Of a DNA stretch of 64,000 nucleotides, positions 45,535-56,792 are shown in pieces. The stretch is from NCBI GenBank assembly GCA_028023455.1, contig JAQFVV010006505.1, positions 248,001-312,000 of the forward strand, read 5' to 3'. The position numbers were made by a program, and so were the translations under genes. Below the pieces are notes generated by a model that saw only the letters and a list, made by a program, of their open reading frames with translations, had not been told where the DNA came from and did not search any database. Within the stretch, counting starts at the first letter, position 1. Every line of letters begins with the position of its first letter. The DNA comes from Epiperipatus broadwayi. Its lineage: Eukaryota; Onychophora; Udeonychophora; Euonychophora; Peripatidae.

Positions 45535-46385
45535 CCCTCATAATTATTGTGTCTATTTTTACACACATACAAGGGTTTAAATTCAACATGGTATATTTTT
45601 AATATTTAATAAATGTCTAATTTATTTGTAATGCCCTGTGATTCTATTTTCTATGTGTGGTTTAGTACAGTGATAAAGTGATAGACAAGGATAAAAGTTA
45701 TTGATGCAAAGTTCAAAGGTCACTTCTGGTACTCCGATATTACATGACCTTCTGAATAATTAAAGTTTTACTAGTATCATTTGAACCTGATATATTTTAA
45801 TGTAGTTTTAGATCATATAAGATTTATTTTTATATGACGTTATGTGTACAATTGTATTACATTCAAAGATCAGCCTTTCAAGCTAATTGTGCATGTGTCT
45901 TTTGAGAGTGTTAAATAATAAATGAATACTTCCCTCTACAATACAAGATATAGTATTTATGCAGAAATAAAAGGAATCCTCTTATTCCTACAACTCAAAT
46001 TCTTTTATATGAGCAAATCTGAAGTACTGTTTAGTAAATTCTAGACAATTTCACCGACATCATTCATTCAAACATCGTAAATAGTAATTTAAAGTGAGAA
46101 TTCTACTCTCACGCTTTCCTCAACAGTACTTCAGATTTGCTCATATAAAAGAATTTGAGTCATAGGAATAAGAAGATTCCTTTTATTCCTGCATAAATAC
46201 TATATCTTGTATTGTAGAGGGAAGTATTCGTTTATTATTTAACACTCTCAAAAGACGCATGCACAAATAGCTTGAAAGGTTGATCTTTGAATGTAACCAT
46301 ATAAGATTGAAACACCAGGCACTCTTATACCTGGATCTCAATTGTAAATATAGGAATTTGAACTCAGACTTTCAAGCCCCTTCAC
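45535..46385 (+). repeat. F6 repeat interrupted by an F3 element
   Basis: 45535-45824 and 46298-46385 together match the uninterrupted F6 copy at 20575-20937 (GTACAGTGATAAAGTGATAG, TTACATGACCTTCTGAATAA, TTTGAACCTGATATATTTTA / CAGGCACTCTTATACCTGGA), continuing into an F1 terminus (TTTGAACTCAGACTTTCAAG). Confidence 0.82.
45825..46297. mobile_element. F3 palindromic element with exact 11-bp TSD
   Basis: CATATAAGATT is duplicated at 45814-45824 and 46298-46308. Inside, two near-perfect arms (45857-46035 and 46122-46296) share TTACATTCAAAGATCA-CC, TCTTTTGAGAGTGTTAAATA, CTCTACAATACAAGATATAG, AAGGAATC-TCTTATTCCTA and CATATGAGCAAATCTGAAG-type blocks around an ~85-bp loop. About 32 bp (45825-45856) precede the left arm without an inverted partner. 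No coding capacity. Confidence 0.85.
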
Positions 46386-46439
46386 TATCCATACTATCTC
46401 ATACATTTTCTCACATATCTAAATTTATTTCAAACTTCA

Positions 46440-46602
<163 letters not shown>

Positions 46603-47325
46603 TTGATTGCAAGCATTAGTTGCAGTCCAAACAAATGTATGTATTATAATAAAAGGAGTGGTCTGTGCAGGTATATTTCTCTGTTGCTTACACACACACT
46701 ATATTTAAAATAAATAGGATGAATGGTGATAATACACCTATAAATAAACAAATGCGGACACCACATATAAATATGTATTTTGCTGTTAATAAATGCTATA
46801 TGTTTTTTATTTATGATATGAATAAATATGGCAGAGGGTTAAAGAAATTCTTATGGGAAATTGAAATGTATTTGCAAATAACCCAACAGTAAACATATTT
46901 TATTTTGATTTTATTTTATTTTAGATTCTCAAATGTATTTTTTTTTCTGTTGCTTGTTGAATATTCTTTTTGGAAAACTCAAAAACAATTTTTATGTGAC
47001 AACAAGTATACAGTTTTATAATTTTTTTTTTTTTTACAACTTAATGTTCACGACCTCAGGCAAGCCAATGACCTCTTTCTTTTATCGTATAATGTTTTTG
47101 GAAAACAACTGTAGAAATTGTATCAGTGGTTATTCGGCTTGACACCTATTCAAAATTATTTAATTAGATAAATGTAATTTTACTTTATTGTTTAAAGAAA
47201 TCAAGGGATTGGAATTTAAATGGTCTGTGAAATTCTGAAATTAATTAAAAGATAGCTAAAATTAAATCCATTGTTTGGACTTGTTTAATTAAAAACAGAA
47301 ATGTAAAAGCAATAACTTGTGGAGA
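46603..47325. other. AT-rich non-coding stretch
   Basis: Two small plus frames (46665-46892, 46933-47142) are not recognised. T-runs are common. Confidence 0.4.
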
Positions 47326-47329
47326 GGAT

Positions 47330-47870
47330 GAGAGAATACACCCTGTAATGGGGGGATATATAAAGACTGGTCAGGTGAAATTTAATTAGTTAGCTGGGTT
47401 ACATTGGTTGATACTCACATGGGCACTCTTACCCATTAGCAGTATAGTTTCCGGAGTGTACAGACAAAAAGAAAAGAAAAAGAATTATGAGTGTAAAAAC
47501 TATTTATTCGGAATGCTGAATGTATTTTAAAAGGTGCAGACCAAGAAATATGATATTCATTGACTGAAAAAGAAAAATACAATTGAAATTTAAGCTAATG
47601 TTTTATATCGCTAAGGAAATGGAATCAGGATTTATTCGTGATTCAGCAATGGATAGGGAGTAGAAACCAAGTTCGGTACATTCGCACAGCTCGGAGTCCT
47701 ACATAGCCATCTAGTGATGTGACTTTCCATTTCTGAAAGTGTAGCAGCTATGGACAATTTTCCAACCTCCATATAGGCCCTGTGAAGTAATCACCTGCAC
47801 AGCAGATATGTATCGCCCTCAAAATCATAGCCTGGAGAAGAACGAAGACTTCGGAAAGTATTATTTATGT
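47330..47870 (+). promoter_or_regulatory. promoter-like patch plus SINE-core-like motif
   Basis: GGGGGGATATATAAAGACTG (about 47348-47367) is a strong TATA-like sequence. It is followed by G+C-richer non-coding sequence to about 47850, including CATAGCCATCTAGTGATGTG (about 47703-47722) and a terminal GGAGAAGAACGAAGACTTCG GAAAG (about 47834-47858). Could be a decayed retroelement with its own promoter. Confidence 0.3.
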
Positions 47871-48134
47871 TTTTTTTATATTTTGTTTTTTATGTCTTAT
47901 TATGAGTAATTCGCCATTTGACTTAAATTGCTATTATTAAATGAGCCAATGAATTGCGTAATTCAGTCATAAATATTTTGTTTGTAATTTTAACGTAAAG
48001 CTTCGCATAATTCATTGGAGTATCTAAATAAATTATAAAAGAATCGATAAAGTAAATATGAAATATTTCAAAATAGTTAAATAGAAATAATTGGGTGGTT
48101 TGGTCATGGGATGTATGTGTTTCGCTTTGAAATA

Positions 48135-48428
48135 ATAGAAAATTTATTCCATCCGCTAAGTGCAGGATTGTTTTTATAAGGAATAAAAGTATATAAGACA
48201 GCGTTCCAAATAATTATTATTGTCCACTATGGGCAGGACTCATATTATTGAACTTTTAAGATTAAAATTGTAGTTTAGCATGAGTTTGTTCCCCGAGTAA
48301 ATTTATTCCATCCGCTACGTGCAGGATTGTTTTCATAAGGAATAAAAGTGTGTACGAAAGTGTTCCAAATAATTATTATTGTCCGCCACGTGCAGGACTC
48401 AGATTTTGGAACACTTAAGATTCTACTA
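48135..48428. repeat. tandem duplication of ~155-bp period
   Basis: Copies at about 48139-48263 and 48296-48425 share AAATTTATTCCATCCGCTA, GTGCAGGATTGTTTT, ATAAGGAATAAAAGT, GTTCCAAATAATTATTATTG and TGTCC..C..GTGCAGGACTC. Each unit itself contains two related motifs (TCCGCTACGTGCAGGATTG and GTCCGCCACGTGCAGGACTC), so the array is nested. Confidence 0.8.
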
Positions 48429-49150
48429 TCATTAACTCATGGCTAACTCATTTCTTTTTGGTATTATTATGAAACACGTACATACCATGGCCAATACACA
48501 TTGTTTTATAAGAAATTTTGTTTTGAGTTTAAAGTGTAAGCAGGGGGGAATTTCAGACCATTCCTTTCCCATTCATGAAACTTTAAAATTTATTATACAC
48601 TTGAATTTTAATTACTATTGTTTATGTGCGTGTTTATTATTTTGTAAATATTTATATAATCATAGAGGGCTTAATAAATTTAATATCTAATTTTAAAGTA
48701 CGGAGTGGTGCTGTGTATTTGATAATGATATTATTGTTTGACCTTTTCTGTTAACGAAGCAACAAACCACCATCCCAAGATCATGAGTTGATTGAGCTAG
48801 TCAGGGATTAAACTTACCGGGATTGGGAATCATTCATTAGGCATTCACCTTCTATTGATTTTTTATAAGAGATTATAGCTCTTTACTTATTACATGATCA
48901 TATCCCTTAGGCAGGGGAGCAATCTCTTTTTTAAGGTGGTGCGTAAAGGTTGCAGTAAATGAACCTTTCAAAGGTATGATTATAGTAATGTATATTTTGG
49001 ATGCCTTTGAATATTTCTTAATTGCTGCTCGATCTCAGAAAATGCATGTCATGCTCAATGCGGTTGAGAGCGAGCCAGCGACCATTACAATATATATATA
49101 TATATATATAATTAATAAAACAAGACACAAATTGTGTAACTTGCTTTTAA
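48429..49150. other. non-coding stretch with a TA microsatellite
   Basis: TA run at about 49091-49110. An 83-codon plus frame (48439-48690) is not recognised and may be chance. Confidence 0.4.
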
Positions 49151-49154
49151 GCTT

Positions 49155-49362
49155 ATATTAAAATGTTCACTAGAATGAGTTTACCACTAGCTCCAATCAA
49201 GCTTTAATTTATAAGTGCTGAAAGAGAAATAATTTAAAATCTCTATCAAAATGTTCTTATCCCCAGACCAACTGGTTTCGAGCTTATAACTCACTTCAAT
49301 GGGGAGCTAAGACTCCAGACACTAGATCTAAAATACCAATTCAAAAGTCAGCACTTATCTAA
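49155..49362 (-). repeat. F4 repeat
   Basis: AAGTGCTGAAAGAGAAATAA, AAAATCTCTATCAAAATGTT, TTATCCCCAGACCAACTGGT, TTCGAGCTTATAACTCACTT, GGAGCTAAGACTCCAGACAC, TAGATCTAAAATACCAATTC. Minus-strand core: TGAAGTGAGTTATAAGCTCG AAACCAGTTGGTCTGGGG. Related copies at 53.28 and 53.59 kb. Confidence 0.78.
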
Positions 49363-49921
49363 TTTTTTTGTTGTTGTCTATTTAAGCTTGACTTAATGTT
49401 CTTTGTGAGAATTTGTTCTACATTAGACTGTTCTTTTGTCCAAGTGACTGGATTTTAAATAAACTTTTTTTTGCTCTGCTCATTAGCGATAATTATCTCC
49501 ATTGTTTATATTTCTGCCAAGATTATATTATATGTTAAATGCTTTTACCTTTATGTGTAAATTTTTTATAAATAATATTGACTTTGTCATGAAAAAGTTT
49601 GTCACATAGTCATCGAAGACTGCTAATTTTTGTTCTGGTTTAATTTCTATTGTAAAATTATTAAAAGATATATGTTGTTGATGTGTTTCCAGAATGTTTG
49701 TAGTAGTACTCCACTGTATAACCTATAACAAATTTAACATTGTTGTAGCAAAAGCCAGACTTGTGATAGAGATAAGAGTAGTATTTATAGCTGTGTTTTT
49801 AAGCTCTTCTATGTAAATAGTTTTAACCAAGGATGACAGTAATAAACTGATAAAATACATTGATTTTGTTGGAAAAGCATTATGTTACATTGAAAATCTA
49901 TTGTAGTTATGAAGAATGTGA

Positions 49922-50160
49922 ACAGGCAAGACTCACTATATGTATTACCACACACTTCAAGCTAGAGTAATCAATGGATGCCAGAAGGCTTGTGCTTAAA
50001 ATCCCCATCTAGTGCCTACTCATCCAATATCCCCAGACTAGTTTTTGGCTTGTGGCCTTCGTCAGTGTGTGGCAATACGTGTAGTGAGTTTTGCCTGTTT
50101 TAATAACAGTTATAAGCAAGCATAAGAAATGGTGATCATGTGATGTTTATTGGCTTAAGA
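49922..50160 (+). mobile_element. F2 element, short hairpin copy
   Basis: AGGCAAGACTCACTATATG, GCTAGAGTAATCAATGGATG, CCCCATCTAGTGCCTACTCA, TATCCCCAGACTAGTTTTTG, GTGGCCTTCGTCAGTGTGTG then inverted end GGCAATACGTGTAGTGAGTT, TTGCCTGTTTTAATAACAG, GGTGATCATGTGATGTTTAT. Same architecture as 14,513-14,790 but with a smaller second arm. Confidence 0.78.
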
Positions 50161-50730
50161 ATGTGAACAATTGTATTATACTATCAATAATAGTTTTCTG
50201 TTTGTATAGAATATTATTTTTTTTATTTAACATATTTTTTTTACAATAGGCAATGCTTCATCATTAGTGTATATATGGAAATAAATTTGTTACAACAAAA
50301 CTAACTAAAATATCTAGTTTAATTGATAAGTGTGAATAATTATATTATTCATTAAATGGATAATCTCTAATCTAATGAATGACTAATAAAAATTATTAAT
50401 ATACTTCCATTAAGTTGTTTCTGTCAAAGTTGTGAGGGTGGTGGTTTTGACACTTATCAATTAAACTGTAGTAATTGGCTAACTAAAATATCACTACTAT
50501 TTTTATGTTCTTCATTAAATTCACAAAGTACTTTGAAGTTTTAATAAAGAATTGTATTTTACATGTCCAAAAAAAAAAAAACTAGAATTATTGAGAAGAC
50601 ATATTGACAAATTTGACATAGTGAAATTCTTGAACTAACAGATCCTGATTGAAAAGGGTCATTATTGATTTTAGTAAATCATAATTACAATTGGAATGTT
50701 GTACTTGTAATAAGAGATGATTATAAATGT
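50161..50730. other. AT-rich non-coding stretch
   Basis: Poly-A at about 50569-50580. TTTAATTGATAAGTGT and its inverse (ACTTATCAATTAAACTG) lie at 50317-50333 and 50451-50468. Confidence 0.45.
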
Positions 50731-50734
50731 TTGA

Positions 50735-51145
50735 CTTATCACATGATCACCATTTCTTATGCTTGCTCTTAACTGTTATTAAAACAGGCAAAACTCTCTA
50801 TACGTATTGCCACTCAGTGCAAGCCAGATTAATCAATATGTATAGAGAGTTTTGAAAACATTGTGTTTTCAATTTAAGTCTCATAGTTTTGTAGTTAAGT
50901 AGAGATAAAAGGTGGCTGCTGGAGAGTTGCATTAGATCCTAGGATCTAGGTGCAGTGCTCTCAGATCCAAGGCTCTTACTGATGAAGGCCACAAGCCAAA
51001 AACTAGTCTAAGGATATTGGATGAAAAGGCACTAGATGGGAATTTTATGCACAGGCCTTCTTGCATCCATTGACTACTCTGGCTTGCACTGAGTGGCAAT
51101 ATATATATATATATATATAGAGTTTGCCTGTTTTAATGTTTAACA
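50735..51145. mobile_element. F2 palindromic element with partly deleted left arm
   Basis: Left end TCACATGATCACCATTTCTT, ATTAAAACAGGCAAAACTCT, GCAAGCCAGATTAATCAATA. The core is missing from this arm. Then GAAAACATTGTGTTTTCAAT (centre), CTCATAGTTTTGTAGTTAAG, AGGTGCAGTGCTCTCAGATC, ACTGATGAAGGCCACAAGCC, GATTACTCT-type end (GACTACTCTGGCTTGCACTG), TA run, GAGTTTGCCTGTTTTAA. Confidence 0.78.
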
Positions 51146-51670
51146 TATATTGATGGTGTTTCTAAAAAGGTTTTTATTTTCCAGCATAATTTTTCTGCTT
51201 GTCCTAGAGACAATTTTCCAATGATTTCTTCAGTATCTGCTATTACACATAATAATAGGATATTATATGAGATAATGAGGAAGTTTTATTCTTTTATTTG
51301 AATGATAATTTCGAATAACTTTTAGAAGTTTTGAATAAAGATTTTTTTTTAATGGTATCATTGTTAACTTATTTGAAATAATATTTAGTTTCATATCCCC
51401 ATATAGGGAGTTCTTTTTTGATATTCTTTTATATATATATAATTTAAAATACAATTTTGTTTACTAGCTAAAAAATTCTTGTGAAATATTCATCAGTAAG
51501 TTGGTTAATAAATATTCAATGTTGTCGATGGAACATAAAATTTGATATTTAAAAAACTTTTGGAAATGTGTTCTTCAGCTTAACAGGGGTACAAATTGCT
51601 CTCGAGAAGTGAATTTGAAGTTTTAATTAGAAGCATTTAAAGATAATCTCATCAGATTTACATCTGCAAA
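51146..51670. other. AT-rich non-coding stretch
   Basis: No recognised feature. Confidence 0.45.
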
Positions 51671-51673
51671 GAA

Positions 51674-51850
51674 AGACTTTCACATGACCCACAACTCTCA
51701 GTGCCATCTTATATTGCTGACCCACCTGATCACACACACATTAAAAAGATAAATAATTTTCAACATGTGCATTATCAGGTGAGTCAGCAATATAAGATGG
51801 CACTGAGAGTTGTGGATCATGTGAAAGTCTGAGTTCGAATCCCACATATA
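51674..51850. repeat. F1 ends joined as a short palindrome
   Basis: GACTTTCACATGACCCACAA, CTCTCAGTGCCATCTTATAT and TGCTGACCCACCTGAT are matched inverted by ATCAGGTGAGTCAGCA, ATATAAGATGGCACTGAGAG and TTGTGGATCATGTGAAAGTC. The right end has a perfect B-box, GAGTTCGAATCCC (about 51831-51843). Stems of about 75 bp, loop about 35 bp: only the two F1 ends remain. Confidence 0.8.
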
Positions 51851-52394
51851 TTACATATATAAATGTGAGTGTTAAGCCTATACAATGTATCTGCAAAGAA
51901 AGTAAATTGACTTTTTATTTTGGCTAATTTTAGATATAATTTTTCATAATATTTAAAAGTTTGATATAATATTGGATTCTACTGTATACCTAATGATTGT
52001 CTGAAGATTTGGGATGGTAGCACTTTAATTGTGTATATGTGTTGGACTGTTTCCATCATGCAGTTATTTATGAAATATTTTTACAGAAAATATTAAACAT
52101 CATTTATACTTTTCTAAATTCATTAGTTGGTAGTAACAACATACAGATTAATAAGGGACACAATATTTTCAGTTGTATTATTGTCACCCTCTTATTCATA
52201 AACTGTTGGCCTCATCAGTGATAGATAGTTCGCATGAAAATTGAATCAGCACTTTTTAAAATCACGAGTGGGCTAAAGATTTGTGATAAATGAATTGTTT
52301 AATGTTTTAAAAAAATATAATCCTAAGATTTTTTTCTTAGTAAATCAGATAAAAAATAATATTACTTTATCTTTAAAACTTATTAAAATCATAT

Positions 52395-52550
52395 TGAATG
52401 TATGCGGGATTCAAACTCAGACTTTCACACGACCCTCAACTCTCCACGCCATCTCATATTGCTGACCCACCTGATCAACCACATGTTGAAAAAGATAAAT
52501 AACCACCAATATACATATTTCGTGCTATTGAGAAAAACATTTGTGTGGTT
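52395..52550 (+). repeat. F1 terminal arm
   Basis: GATTCAAACTCAGACTTTCA, CACGACCCTCAACTCTCCAC, GCCATCTCATATTGCTGACC, ACCTGATCAACCACATG, AAAAAGATAAATAACCACCA, TTTCGTGCT; truncated after that. Confidence 0.78.
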
Positions 52551-52740
52551 TATGTCATTACATATACTTCTAAAAGCCATTTTTAGAAATGTACATTCAC
52601 ACAAGTTCCACTGGAAAAGTTTTACTCCTGAATGAGTTTTTTTATGTTTAAGAGTGATTACCCAAAATGCTTTGGAAATGACTCATTAACTTTGCTGTTA
52701 AAAGAAAAAATAAAGAAATGTGAAGGGACCTCTTAGTATT

Positions 52741-53145
52741 CACTGCTTCTCACAGTGTGAGCCACAGCTTTCCAGGAACCACAGAAATTTTTGTGAGGAA
52801 TGAATGACTCAAAAAAGTCCAGTAGTGATGAAAGTCAAAGGAAAAAGCAAATTTGTATATAAAGACAGAATTAAACACATGCACAATCTTCTAAAGAAGA
52901 AATGAATTCATTTTTAAAGTGAATATTAAATAATATTTCGATGAGAAAAAAGTGGTTGGTCAAAATTTTGTCATCATTTAACAAAATTGATGGATTAAAT
53001 TTATCAGAAGATTCCATGCAGATGTTATTTTATGAGATCATATTATATATATTACATTGTAAATATATTGTTGGTCATTAGGGACCAGGAAATATGTTAT
53101 TGTTTATCAGTGGGCCCTCATATCAAAAAAGTTTGAGAAGTACTG
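52741..53145. mobile_element. decayed hAT-like non-autonomous element
   Basis: Left end CACTGCTTCTCACAGTGTGA and right end (reverse complement) CAGTACTTCTCAAACTTTTT GATATGAGGGCCC resemble the CAGTG-TTCTCAA-type TIRs of many hAT elements. TCTTAG follows the right end (53146) and lies just before the left end (52731-52736, two to four bases away), a possible degraded 8-bp TSD. The 0.4-kb interior has no recognised transposase. Confidence 0.6.
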
Positions 53146-53274
53146 TCTTAGATAACCCTATTGCCTTTGGCAAAGAGTCTTGTTATTTAGAGCATTATTA
53201 TAATCAATAAATCAACTCATATATAACAGGGCATTGCTTTTATAAGCTTATATTTACAAAAATGTAATACAGTG

Positions 53275-53770
53275 AGTGTCCAATAGCTCAAACAAACTTT
53301 TAATAGATAAGTGCAGCAAGAGAAAATACTTAAAATCTCTATCTGGAATACACTTATCCCCAGAACAATTGGTTTCGAGCTTATGGCTCACCTCAGCAAG
53401 GAGCTAGAATATTCAGACACTAGATCTAAAATATCAACTCAGAACCCAGCACTTATTTCATATGTAATATTTAAGTAAAAACTCTGAATGTTTTTCAAAG
53501 TGTTTAATCCCATATAGCTATTTAAGTTAGATAGCTGGGGTAAAAGACATTTTCATGTCTGGGAACTTCAAGTTTCTATTTAAATATTATGTATAAAATA
53601 AGTGCTGGGTTTTGAGTTGATATTTTAGATCTAGTGTCTGAATATTCTAGCTCCTCACTGAAGAGAGTCATAAGCTTGAAACCAATTGGTCTGGGCATAA
53701 GAGTATTCTGTATAGAGATTTTAAGTATTTTCTCTTACTACACTTATCAATTAAGAGATTGTTAGAGCAC
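53275..53770. mobile_element. F4 inverted pair (palindromic element)
   Basis: Left arm 53279-53465 (AGTGCAGCAAGAGAAAATAC, TTAAAATCTCTATCTGGAAT, ACAATTGGTTTCGAGCTTAT, TCAGACACTAGATCTAAAAT, CCAGCACTTATTTCA) and inverted right arm 53582-53765 (AAGTGCTGGGTTTTGAGTTG, GATCTAGTGTCTGAATATTC, AGTCATAAGCTTGAAACCAA, TAGAGATTTTAAGTATTTTC). About 115 bp lies between. Confidence 0.82.
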
Positions 53771-54795
53771 TATTGTAAATTTAGTATTCACAAATCTAAA
53801 ACTCACTGATTTAATTCACAAGCTAGTTGTTACTCGTTGAGTCATCAACGTCTGAAAAAGAGGGAAGAATACTATTCAAACCATAGTGTTCCATAAATAG
53901 TTAAAAGAAAATTAAGAACTTAATTACAAGTATGATGCTAAGCTTTATAAAATTTAGACAGCTATATTCCATAAAATTAAAAGTATTGTATATTTAAAAT
54001 TAAATTTATATAATATAAAATTATATATTAAAAATACAACTTTTGTACATAGAATTTATTTTCACCTCATTGTATAGGACTATAGGTAATCATTTTGCAT
54101 ACATATACTAATATTAATGGTGAAGTGGGTTATTCTTTATTTCCAATATTGGATAAGTGCAATTTCAGTTCTGAGCAAAATAATCAGTGCACAAAAAGTT
54201 CACTTAGTCAAACAAATATTAGATAAAAGAAGAATACCCTAGTGTTTCAGGCATACTAACATGCATTTGTGTACATATTGTAACTATTAGCTTTTCTCTT
54301 AAAGCTAAACGTCAAATTGTATAGTAACCTAATATTAAAAAGAATCAGTAGTTTAATTTTTATGATAAATAAGCTTTGTCATTACTAAATAGTCCAGTGG
54401 TTTATCTATCTAATAAGACAATTTATAAAAAGTTTTATAACATTTACAACTTTAAATGTAATCTCAATAGAATATTTATAATATTTTTAATTCCAGAAAT
54501 AGCTCTTAATAAATTTAAATGCTTAGTTTTATGGATATTATTAACCCAATGTGTTAGTTAATTTAATTGTAAAATATTAAGATTAAAATCATCTTACTTT
54601 AATTCTTAGATCATATTTAAATTTAAGCATTAGGGTAAAACTTTAAAATCAAGTTCAAACCTTTAAAACTAGGGTGTAAATATTTAAATTACCTGTTTAT
54701 AAAAGCCTTATTTAATCATAATTGTGGTGAAAATATTTTAATTGAAGAATGTCAAATTTAGTTGAGTAAAGAAGAAGTAATAATAAATCTAGAAA
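53771..54795. other. non-coding stretch with a small SINE-core-like motif
   Basis: About 53835-53895: AGTCATCAACGTCTGAAAAAGAGGGAAG ...CAAACCATAGTG has the layout of the 12.2-kb SINE core. The rest is AT-rich without features; the 61-codon frame at 54376-54561 is noise. Confidence 0.4.
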
Positions 54796-54799
54796 TCTT

Positions 54800-55290
54800 T
54801 AATTAAAGAATGTATTATGTGGATGACTTGTAATGTATTTTTGCATAAAGCCATGTGTAGTGTTCTGCCATGACTTCATCCTGGTAATTGACATATTTTT
54901 GAAGGTATAGAGGAAGTATATCTGAGGGTAAGTTGTTTGTTGATGTGTAGATTTTGTAAATGTGCTTTTCAGTACCTTAAGATATAAATCTAATAAATGG
55001 ATGGCTGAAGATTTGGAGAGTGGATAAGATTGAAGCTTGTCCATTAAAATTTGAAAATTTGAAGAATTGCCATCTTAATATAAATTGAGCACTGATTGTA
55101 TATATCTGTGAAAAATAATAATCTGGATCAAATGATAAGTGCTGGTTTACCACAAAATACTTCTAGTAGAAATCATTCATCTTTTTCACATGTAAATGGT
55201 CATATGCATTGGCTGTATAAGATAGATTGGGTAGATGTAGGGAGCTTGAGAGTCTGAGTTCAAGTCCCATATAATTACATTAAGTTTTGT
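54800..55290 (-). repeat. F1 repeat, long arm
   Basis: GGATGGCTGAAGATTTGGAG, GATTGAAGCTTGTCCATTAA, AATTGAGCACTGATTGTATA, GATCAAATGATAAGTGCTGG, TTTTTCACATGTAAATGGTC, ATAAGATAGATTGGGTAG, GTCTGAGTTCAAGTCCCATA (B-box-like end). Confidence 0.75.
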
Positions 55291-55508
55291 ATAAACAATA
55301 TACATATATTTAAATATTATATATACATGTATGTGTGTATGCGAATATAACCATTCTATAAACAGAAAAATCCAAAATGTTTATAGTGGCAATTACATGG
55401 ATAAACATAATACATTTTTTATTTTACTTTCTTTACTACAAGTTATTGATCTGAGAAGTAGATATGATGCAACCATTCAACTTTTGAACATATACATAAT
55501 ACCATAAA

Positions 55509-56090
55509 TGTACCCAGCCTAGGGAAAGACATCATTTTTGGCCTGTTCGTAACCTTCAGAAATGTATGCAGCAAGATCTTAATAAATTTAGCCTTATTAA
55601 TAAAGTTAAATTAAAATTAAAGCTTTTAAATATACCAGTAGAATTTGATAGGTAAATTTGACCATGTTATGAACAACTTTATATAATAAGATTATTTACT
55701 GGAGCATTCTCTGAATAAAAAAAATTCAAAATGTGAGAAATGTTCCCATCCTGAAAGACACCATTTTTGTAAAAAAAAAAATTAATTGGTTGCTTTAACA
55801 ATTTTTTTTCAGATTTAATGTAAATGAAACAAAATATTTTAATATTATTTAAATAAAGGTGAGAAATTCACAATTGAAAAATTGGAAAAAAATTGTTTGG
55901 AGCAACCTGTTGTGTTTGGTGCACTTCAGAAATGTACCTGGCAAGGTATTAATAAAGGTAAATTAAAAAAAGGTAAATTAAAATTTAAAATTTTGAATAT
56001 ACATGTTAAATTTGATATGTAAAATTGATAGCATTATGGACAACTATGTATAATAATAAGATTATTTACTGGAGCACCCTCTCAGAGCAT
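55509..56090. repeat. direct duplication, ~200-bp unit, second copy with insertion
   Basis: Unit 1 55509-55716 and unit 2 55741-56085 share AAAGACA-CATTTTTG, CTTCAGAAATGTA, GCAAG-T-TTAATAAA, AATTTGATA-GTAAA-TTGA, TTATG-ACAACT and TAATAAGATTATTTACTGGA GCA. Unit 2 contains about 130 extra bp (about 55775-55905). Copy divergence suggests an old event. Confidence 0.75.
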
Positions 56091-56790
56091 GCTACAGTAA
56101 AGCATTATGGACAAACATACATATATTCAAACAACAGACAATGTAGGGATTATATATATATAAATGTAACATTATACTTAGTACAGAATGAATTTGTGAT
56201 TCAAAGACATCAAAACATCAATGCCTTTCAAATACAATTTACTTTATTTTGGTAAAAATAATAATTTTTATTTTAGTATATAAGTTTTTTAATGCAGAAT
56301 ACAGTATGTTGATTTACAAATGATTTAAAAATATTTATAGCTATATTTTTGTATCAAAATTAATTATATATATGTTTTGATTTTAAAATTTAAATTCCAT
56401 TCAGCATTATATATATAATAAGTTCTCTGGCTGAAGGCAGCAGCTATAGTAGGCCATAGAGTGGTATAATGAAATAATAATATTTGATAATAGTAATAAC
56501 ATTTGTCATTGATTGCTACCCTTTTAGTAGAATTTATTCTACCATCTCAACTTCATAACTACATTATAAACTTTAATGAGTTAATAATTTTGGACATTAA
56601 TAATATAATTGTCTATTTTATTAAAAAACCAAATAGCAATAAAAGAATATAAGAATTCCACACATCTCTGTAATAAACTGAGATAAATTACTATAGATGT
56701 ATAAAATATTGATCATTTCCTTTTTAGTTGAAATATTTCATACATTTCATATGTTACAAAAGCCTGTTACTAACTAAATGATTCTTATAT
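56091..56790. other. AT-rich non-coding stretch
   Basis: No recognised feature; small frame 56025-56255 lies mostly in the duplication. Confidence 0.45.
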
Positions 56791-56792
56791 AT

